A stretch of 6,637 bases of DNA from an uncultured Bacteroidota bacterium. Lineage in GTDB: Bacteria; Bacteroidota; Bacteroidia; Chitinophagales; Chitinophagaceae. The stretch is taken from positions 1 through 6,637 of the forward strand of contig CAIWHI010000619.1 in NCBI GenBank assembly GCA_903912435.1. Reading direction: 5' to 3'. The notes under the pieces are model-generated. The model saw only the letters and a list, made by a program, of their open reading frames with translations, had not been told where the DNA came from and did no database searches. Both the position numbers and the translations under genes were made by a program. Positions within the stretch are counted from its first letter, which is position 1. Every line of letters begins with the position of its first letter. Below, in pieces: positions 1 to 4,905 of this stretch.

Positions 1-420
1 ATCTTCATCAACAAAAAAGGTTGTTATTTAGCCAACTTCAAACCACAGCGCGGTAACTATTCGGCTGATGGTGGTTTATATACAGTACCGGTTGATAAAT
101 ATGCAGCCAATGACTATGGTTTGAAAAATATGTCAGGTAACGTATCAGAGTGGACAGCATCTCAATATACTAATGGTAATTACAACCAACAGGCAGATAT
201 TAATCCATTCGTATCTTATGATGTTCAGCCTGGTGATAAAGACAAACCATATCTTTACCGGAAGGTAGTAAGAGGTGGTAGCTGGAGGGATGTATCTTAC
301 TTCCTGCAGGTTGGTACCAGAGATTACGAATATCAGGATACATCAAAAGCTTACATAGGTTTCAGGTGTGTATATACCGAGGAAGTACCTGCATTAAGCA
401 ACAGGCGTCCTATGAAGTAA
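1..420 (+). CDS. gldK: GldK, T9SS/gliding outer-membrane ring lipoprotein (C-terminal part)
   Basis: The reading frame is open from base 1 and ends at TAA 418-420, giving the last 139 residues; the start and the lipoprotein signal lie upstream of the window. The visible part is the end of a formylglycine-generating-enzyme (SUMF1/FGE-sulfatase) fold: NMSGNVSEWT at residues 43-52, VVRGGSW at 89-95 and IGFRC at 119-123. In Bacteroidota, an FGE-like protein directly upstream of gldL is GldK (PorK). With GldN it forms the periplasmic ring attached to the outer membrane in the type IX secretion machine. The stretch between RGGSW and GFRC has no cysteine where true FGE enzymes carry their catalytic pair, so this is expected to be a structural, non-catalytic member. 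The last residues form a short basic tail ending RRPMK. GldJ is a paralogue with the same fold, but the gldL neighbour favours GldK. Confidence 0.93.
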   Translation: MFINKKGCYLANFKPQRGNYSADGGLYTVPVDKYAANDYGLKNMSGNVSEWTASQYTNGNYNQQADINPFVSYDVQPGDKDKPYLYRKVVRGGSWRDVSYFLQVGTRDYEYQDTSKAYIGFRCVYTEEVPALSNRRPMK

Positions 421-489
421 TTGAATTTTTTGAACGTGTAATTATCTAATTAACAATTAATACAAAAAAGAAAAGAAAAATTAGCTAAA

Positions 490-1311
490 ATGAATCCAAT
501 AGCACTGTTTTTTGAAACCGATAAAGGTAAGTATCTTAAAAATCTGATCATCGGCCTTGGAGCGTCGGTTGTGTTGTTAGGGGCACTTTTTAAAATTCAG
601 CACTGGCCCGGTGCAAGTGTGATGTTGACTTCAGGAATGTGTACTGAGGCTTTCATCTTTGCTATGCTTGGTCTGCTTCCACCACATCATGATTATTATT
701 GGGAGCGTTTTTACCCAGATATTACTGAGAGTCCACACGTTGAAGCTTATCGTAAAGGTATCAAACATGGCGGTCTTCCTAAACCAGGTGATGCACCCAC
801 AAAGTCTTTGGATAAAATGCTTGAAGAAGCTCAGATCAATACTCCTAATCTGAAAAGATTAAATGATAATTTCCAGAGTTTTGGTAAAGCAGTTAGCCAA
901 ATTAAGGATATGTCTGACGTTACTGCTGCTACATCAACCTATTCTCAGAGTGCAAGAGATGCTGCAGAAGCGTTAGGTACAATGAAAACTACTTTTATGG
1001 GTGCAACCAAAACAATGAGTGCATTCAACGAAGCAGCAGAAGATACAACTAAGTTCCACGATCAGGTGGTAGTTTTATCTAAAAACCTCGGTACACTTAA
1101 TCAGATTTATGAAGTAGAACTTTCTGATGCAAACAACCACCTGAAAGCTATGAACAAATTCTATAGTAATTTGGTGAACGCTTCAGACGCAATGGCATCA
1201 AGTGCAGTTGACGCATCAAATGCTAAAGAACAGATTGGCTTATTAGCTAAAAACCTTACTGTTCTTAATAATGTATATGGAAATATGCTGTCTGCTATGC
1301 AGGGTCGTTAA
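490..1311 (+). CDS. gldL: GldL, inner-membrane motor subunit of T9SS/gliding
   Basis: A 273-residue protein starting at ATG 490, 69 bases after gldK. The start is fixed by the family N-terminus and preceded by an A-rich leader without a clear Shine-Dalgarno. Two transmembrane helices are visible at about residues 18-34 and 43-62, joined by the signature KIQHWPGA (35-42). Lys35, His38 and Glu53 line up, by my manual alignment, with the charged or protonatable membrane residues of Flavobacterium johnsoniae GldL (K27, H30, E49) implicated in proton-driven rotation. After a PPHHDYYWERFYPD segment (64-77) the cytoplasmic part is predicted helical and coiled-coil. It includes two related segments ending in NQIYEVEL (204-211) and NNVYGNML (260-267). 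GldL packs as a ring round the GldM transmembrane helices and energises the secretion apparatus. It is longer than the F. johnsoniae protein (about 215 residues), mainly through the cytoplasmic part. Confidence 0.96.
   Translation: MNPIALFFETDKGKYLKNLIIGLGASVVLLGALFKIQHWPGASVMLTSGMCTEAFIFAMLGLLPPHHDYYWERFYPDITESPHVEAYRKGIKHGGLPKPGDAPTKSLDKMLEEAQINTPNLKRLNDNFQSFGKAVSQIKDMSDVTAATSTYSQSARDAAEALGTMKTTFMGATKTMSAFNEAAEDTTKFHDQVVVLSKNLGTLNQIYEVELSDANNHLKAMNKFYSNLVNASDAMASSAVDASNAKEQIGLLAKNLTVLNNVYGNMLSAMQGR
1063..1290 (+). repeat. Internal degenerate repeat in the GldL cytoplasmic coiled coil
   Basis: Residues 192-211 (QVVVLSKNLGTLNQIYEVEL) and 248-267 (QIGLLAKNLTVLNNVYGNML) of GldL resemble each other along their full length, sharing KNL, LN and Y at matching positions. 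The offset is exactly 56 residues, or eight heptads, as expected if both sit in the same register of a coiled coil. The similarity is at protein level only. It may reflect heptad constraint rather than duplication. Confidence 0.55.
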
Positions 1312-1368
1312 GAGATAACAGTGAATTGAAATTAATTTTATAGTATCTAAACCAGTAAAAGCTAAAGA

Positions 1369-2943
1369 ATGTCTATACCTAAAGAGCCGCGGCAGATCAT
1401 GATCAACCTGATGTACTTAGTGTTGACTGCACTGTTGGCCCTCAACGTATCTAACGAGATCCTCAATGCATTCAAAACATTGAGCCTGAGTATTGATAGG
1501 TCTAACGTATCAATAGATAATAAAACCATTGAGGTATATAGTGCTATTAAAGAGAATGAGAAAGCACCTGGCCAGGAGGCTAAAGTGCGTCCATTTAGGG
1601 AAAAAGCTGATCAGGTGGTAAAAGAATCTGATGATATGGTTAAGTTCCTTAATAATTGGAAGCGCAGGCTTTGTCTTGAAGCTGGTGGTTACAGCAAAGA
1701 AGATAGTTCTTTACCAGACAGGATGGATAATATTGATGCTACTACATCATTACTTGTTGAAAAACATGGTGGAGATACCCTTAAGGATCGAATTATTAGC
1801 TTAAGGAAATTCTTACTCAATCAATTGAATCCTGCTGATACTGCTGCTCTTGCAAAGTTCATGCCACTTAAAGTTACTCTTGCACATCCTAGTGATCATA
1901 ACCCAACAGGCGACTGGAGTATTGAGAACTTTGAGCATATGCCCGCTATTGCTGCAATGGCCCTTTTATCGAAATATGCAAATGACGTTAGAAGCAGTGA
2001 AGGAATTGTAATCAACAGGTTGTTCGAAATGGCCCACTTAAAGGATCTGAAATTCGATACTACTGCTGCCATCGCTCTTCCTACTACTAGCTATGCGTTA
2101 GAAGGCCAAAAAATTGAAGCTTCTATTTTATTAGCTGCCTTCAATAAGAGTAATAAACCAACAGTTGTTATTAGCCAGGGTGGTGGTACCAAGAAAGATG
2201 CCGTTAATGGTGTAGTACCTTGGGAGACAATAGCTACCGGTACTGGTCTGCAGACTGTAAAGGGTAAAATATCATTACAAACAGAGAATGGCCCATTGGA
2301 TAGGAATTGGGAGTTCTCCTATATGGTTGGTACTACAGGTGCCTCTATGCAGCTTGATAAAATGAACGTGTTCTATATAGGTGTTGCAAATCCTGTTACT
2401 GTTGCTGCGGCTGGTTATTCGGTAGAAGACGTATCTTTGGATATTCCAGGTGCAAGAGTTGCTCCTGATTCCCAAAATAGAAAAGGACATTACAATATAT
2501 GGGTTGATAAGCTTGGTGATTTGAATGTAAATATCAATGCAAAGACAAAAGAAGGACCTTTGAAGAGGGTAGGCGGTATGCCTGTTCGTATCAGGCGTAT
2601 ACCAGATCCTGAGGCTTCTGTGGGTGGTATAGCAAGCGGCAGTATGGCTGCTTCTACATTCAGGGTGCAAGGTGGGCCATCTGCTGTATTAAAAAACTTT
2701 GATTTTGCTGCTCGTTTCCAGATTATAGGTTTCAGCTTTATGATGTTACCAAAAGGTAAAGATATCGTTGGCCCTTATCCTGTCAAAAATCCTACAGGTT
2801 GCCGTTTCTCTGATAATAAAGATATTGTTACAGCAATCAAGCAAGCTCGTGCAGGGGATAGGATAATTATGGAAGAAATTAAAGCAATTGGTCCTGACAA
2901 CCAGCCAAGGAAAATTAATTCTATTACATTGTCATTATTTTAG
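1369..2943 (+). CDS. gldM: GldM, periplasm-spanning motor shaft of T9SS/gliding
   Basis: A 524-residue protein, close to the usual family length of about 510-525. The N-terminus carries the near-invariant GldM signature PRQIMINLMYLVLTALLALN (residues 7-26), which is the single transmembrane helix with a short cytoplasmic tail. Arg8 corresponds by manual alignment to F. johnsoniae GldM Arg9, the partner of the GldL glutamate. A helical first periplasmic domain follows (about 35-225). Beta-rich domains then run to the C-terminus and include MNVFYIGVANPV (332-343) and RIRRIPDPEASVGG (407-420), both typical of the GldM C-terminal region. GldM dimers are known to cross the periplasm and contact the GldK/GldN ring, passing on the motion of the GldL-GldM motor. 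The gene starts 57 bases after gldL and ends 26 bases before gldN, in keeping with one operon. No truncation or frameshift is visible. Confidence 0.97.
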   Translation: MSIPKEPRQIMINLMYLVLTALLALNVSNEILNAFKTLSLSIDRSNVSIDNKTIEVYSAIKENEKAPGQEAKVRPFREKADQVVKESDDMVKFLNNWKRRLCLEAGGYSKEDSSLPDRMDNIDATTSLLVEKHGGDTLKDRIISLRKFLLNQLNPADTAALAKFMPLKVTLAHPSDHNPTGDWSIENFEHMPAIAAMALLSKYANDVRSSEGIVINRLFEMAHLKDLKFDTTAAIALPTTSYALEGQKIEASILLAAFNKSNKPTVVISQGGGTKKDAVNGVVPWETIATGTGLQTVKGKISLQTENGPLDRNWEFSYMVGTTGASMQLDKMNVFYIGVANPVTVAAAGYSVEDVSLDIPGARVAPDSQNRKGHYNIWVDKLGDLNVNINAKTKEGPLKRVGGMPVRIRRIPDPEASVGGIASGSMAASTFRVQGGPSAVLKNFDFAARFQIIGFSFMMLPKGKDIVGPYPVKNPTGCRFSDNKDIVTAIKQARAGDRIIMEEIKAIGPDNQPRKINSITLSLF

Positions 2944-2969
2944 TTAACTTAGTAAAAAATTATAAGGAT

Positions 2970-3896
2970 ATGACCATCCTGAGTTCAATTAAATTATCAT
3001 TGGTAGGAGTGCTACTGTTATCAGGTAGTGGTGTATTCGCACAGCGTGGCGATACATCTTTACCAAAGCCACAAGACGGAGTGAATGATCGTTGGCAAAA
3101 ATCACTTACTAATGACGGTGCCTTTGATCGTGTATCTCATGTTACTGCACCTATTACATGGCAGCGCATTCGTGAGGATGATATACTTTGGAGTAAGCGT
3201 GTTTGGCGTGAAATAGATACCCGTGAAAAGCAGAATGTTGCATTCCGTTATGCTGGTGATGAAAATACCGGTGGTGGTATGTTTATAGAAATTCTAATTG
3301 ACGGCCTTAAAAAGGGAAAGATTAAAGGTTACAAGACTTTTGATGATCATTTTTCCCAACAAATGTCTAAAGAGGAAATTATGGAGACCACAGCAGGTAC
3401 TGCTGATACCACTCCTGTTACCGACCCAGTTACAGGTGTTGAACGTATGGTTGTTACTCAACGAGATTTCAATCCTGAAGAAATTACAAGGTATAGGATT
3501 AAGGAAGATTGGATTTTTGATCGTAACCAGGGTCAAATGGTTGTAAGGATTGTGGGTATTGCTCCAATTAAGGATCAATATAATGATCAGCACGTTTATA
3601 TCGGTCCTAAAGCAATGTTCTGGTTATTCTATCCTGATATTCGTGGACTTCTTGCCCAATATGAAGTTGTTAATCCAGCAAATGACCATGCAAGGTATAC
3701 ATGGGATGAGTTTTTTGAAAGCAGGCAGTTCTCTAGTAAGATCACTAAAATGAGTAACCCTTATGGTAGTTCTAACTCACCGGGAGCTTATGGTGAAGAA
3801 TTGAAAGAGCACCTGAATCCTATGGAAGCGCTTTATGAAGGCCAGAGGATAGCAGACGACATTTTTAATAAAGAACATGATATGTGGCAGTACTAA
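2970..3896 (+). CDS. gldN: GldN, periplasmic ring component of T9SS/gliding
   Basis: A 308-residue secreted protein. The N-terminus is a Sec signal peptide: Lys8, then a hydrophobic core at 9-19, with likely cleavage after Ala24 (GVFA|QRGD). There is no lipobox cysteine. Family hallmarks are ITWQRIREDDILWSKRVWR (62-80) followed by EIDTREKQN, DWIFDR (180-185) and MFWLFYPDIRGLLAQYEV (216-233). GldN (PorN) binds GldK to build the ring below the outer membrane, and loss of it abolishes T9SS export and gliding in model species. The segment at about 137-160 (ETTAGTADTTPVTDPVTG) is low in complexity and probably a surface loop. An AAGGA sits only one base before the ATG, too close for a classical ribosome binding site. 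The chosen ATG is nevertheless the only start that leaves a full signal peptide. The gene is followed by a terminator, so it is the last gene of the gldKLMN operon. There is no gldO duplicate next to it. Confidence 0.96.
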   Translation: MTILSSIKLSLVGVLLLSGSGVFAQRGDTSLPKPQDGVNDRWQKSLTNDGAFDRVSHVTAPITWQRIREDDILWSKRVWREIDTREKQNVAFRYAGDENTGGGMFIEILIDGLKKGKIKGYKTFDDHFSQQMSKEEIMETTAGTADTTPVTDPVTGVERMVVTQRDFNPEEITRYRIKEDWIFDRNQGQMVVRIVGIAPIKDQYNDQHVYIGPKAMFWLFYPDIRGLLAQYEVVNPANDHARYTWDEFFESRQFSSKITKMSNPYGSSNSPGAYGEELKEHLNPMEALYEGQRIADDIFNKEHDMWQY

Positions 3897-3939
3897 AAGT
3901 GTTTGCTAATTACAGATCGATTAAAATTAATTATAGTAT

Positions 3940-3965
3940 AAAGCCCCGGTTATCGGGGCTTTTTT
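3940..3965 (+). terminator. Rho-independent terminator of the gldKLMN operon
   Basis: A perfect 9-bp stem (AAAGCCCCG pairing with CGGGGCTTT, 3940-3948 and 3954-3962) surrounds the five-base loop GTTAT. The 3' arm runs straight into a T tract ending at 3965. It lies 43 bases after the gldN stop and separates the gld operon from comB. It is the only strong GC hairpin in the otherwise AT-rich spacers of this window. Confidence 0.93.
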
Positions 3966-4005
3966 CTGATAAATATTTGTTCCATCATTATTAGGTAAAT
4001 CATTA

Positions 4006-4728
4006 ATGGCTAATTTGGAAAAACCAGGACTTGAAGTTTGTTTGTCACCTGCTTTATTGCACTTATACGATACAAAAGGTGCTATTGTAGTTATCATTGA
4101 TATTTTCAGGGCAACATCTACTATTACTGCTGCTTTACATAACGGGGCTAAATGTGTAATACCAGTGGCATCCGTATCAGAGTGTATAACTATAGGCGAA
4201 AATTTACCCGGTAGTATTACAGCCGGTGAGCGGGATGGTAAAATTGCTGAAGGATTACAGTATGGAAATTCACCTTTGGAGTATCCTGCTGAATTCATTT
4301 TAGGTAAAACTTTGGTTTTAACTACTACTAATGGTACCAGGTTACTACATATGGTTAAAGGAGCTTCTGAGATATTGATAGGCTCATTTTTAAATTTGTC
4401 AGCCCTTTGCGATTATCTTATTTCTAAGAATTCGCGTGTATTACTTGGTTGTGCTTCATGGAAGGATCGCTTTAATTTAGAAGATACTTTGTTTGCCGGT
4501 GCGGTTGTAGATAGGGTGCAACATGCATTTGATATTAATTGTGATGGGGCCAGGGCCGCTAAACACTTATATGCCCAGTCGAAGGGTAATTATATTGATT
4601 TTTTAACTGATAGTTCTCATTATCGCCGATTATCGGCCTATGGTTTGCAACATGATATGGAATACTGCGCCACTGCCGATTTACATCCAGTAGTTCCATA
4701 TCTGGATGGTAACCAAATTATAATATAG
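4006..4728 (+). CDS. comB: ComB-family 2-phosphosulfolactate phosphatase
   Basis: A 240-residue cytosolic protein with the conserved blocks of the ComB family: VVIIDIFRATSTI (28-40), AGERDGK (73-79), GLQYGNSP (83-90), TTTNGTRL (106-113), LLGCASW (146-152), NLEDTLFAG (157-165) and a DLHPVVPYL end (225-233). ComB is a Mg-dependent phosphatase that converts (R)-2-phospho-3-sulfolactate to 3-sulfolactate, the second step of coenzyme M synthesis in methanogens. Homologues are widespread in bacteria that do not make coenzyme M, where sulfolactate serves other purposes. The length is normal and no motif is missing. The gene starts 40 bases after the gld terminator, with AGG at 3993-3995 as a weak ribosome binding site. 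The imperfect promoter-like AATATTTG (3972-3979) is too weak to call. It may be transcribed from its own promoter or by read-through. Family assignment is firm; the physiological product in this organism is inferred. Confidence 0.92.
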   Translation: MANLEKPGLEVCLSPALLHLYDTKGAIVVIIDIFRATSTITAALHNGAKCVIPVASVSECITIGENLPGSITAGERDGKIAEGLQYGNSPLEYPAEFILGKTLVLTTTNGTRLLHMVKGASEILIGSFLNLSALCDYLISKNSRVLLGCASWKDRFNLEDTLFAGAVVDRVQHAFDINCDGARAAKHLYAQSKGNYIDFLTDSSHYRRLSAYGLQHDMEYCATADLHPVVPYLDGNQIII

Positions 4729-4880
4729 TTCGTTTATAGCTCTATTTATTGAAAGTATTTTTGGTTTTATTGGTATAAATTAATTATGCTATATGAATAT
4801 TTTACCATAAGTTAGATAGGTAAATTATGTTTATTATTTAAAAATTAACACCCCCAACGCTCAATATTGTTTTTTTTCCA

Positions 4881-4888
4881 TAATTTTG
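4881..4888 (+). promoter_or_regulatory. Candidate Bacteroidota -7 promoter box upstream of the surface protein gene
   Basis: TAATTTTG matches the Bacteroidota -7 consensus TAnnTTTG exactly and lies 17 bases before the ATG at 4906. I see no well-spaced -33 TTG; the nearest, at 4867-4869, is only 11 bases upstream. A second match, TATTTTTG at 4756-4763, would give a leader of roughly 140 bases. Chance matches are likely in such AT-rich DNA, so this is a candidate only. The rest of 4729-4905 holds no gene and no strong hairpin. Confidence 0.45.
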
Positions 4889-4905
4889 CAGCAATTTTAC
4901 AAGAT

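Noticed and set aside
2275..2670. Open frame on the - strand inside gldM
   Set aside because: It is fully nested in a strongly conserved gldM coding region, and the protein has no recognisable features.
3294..3753. Short overlapping frames inside gldN on both strands
   Set aside because: They are out-of-frame shadows of a conserved gene and read like low-complexity translations.
3927..4298. Open frame on the - strand covering the terminator and the 5' part of comB
   Set aside because: It runs across the gld terminator and lies antisense to conserved ComB motifs, with no family resemblance.
4801..4824. Inverted repeat TTTACC/GGTAAA with a 12-base spacer downstream of comB
   Set aside because: A six-pair AT-rich stem without a following T tract is too weak to call a terminator or operator; chance is likely in this AT-rich spacer.
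4729..4905. Possible small RNA or small protein between comB and the surface protein gene
   Set aside because: Only very short frames (for example ATG AAT ATT TTA CCA TAA) and no stable structure are seen; the stretch is best read as spacer and promoter DNA.
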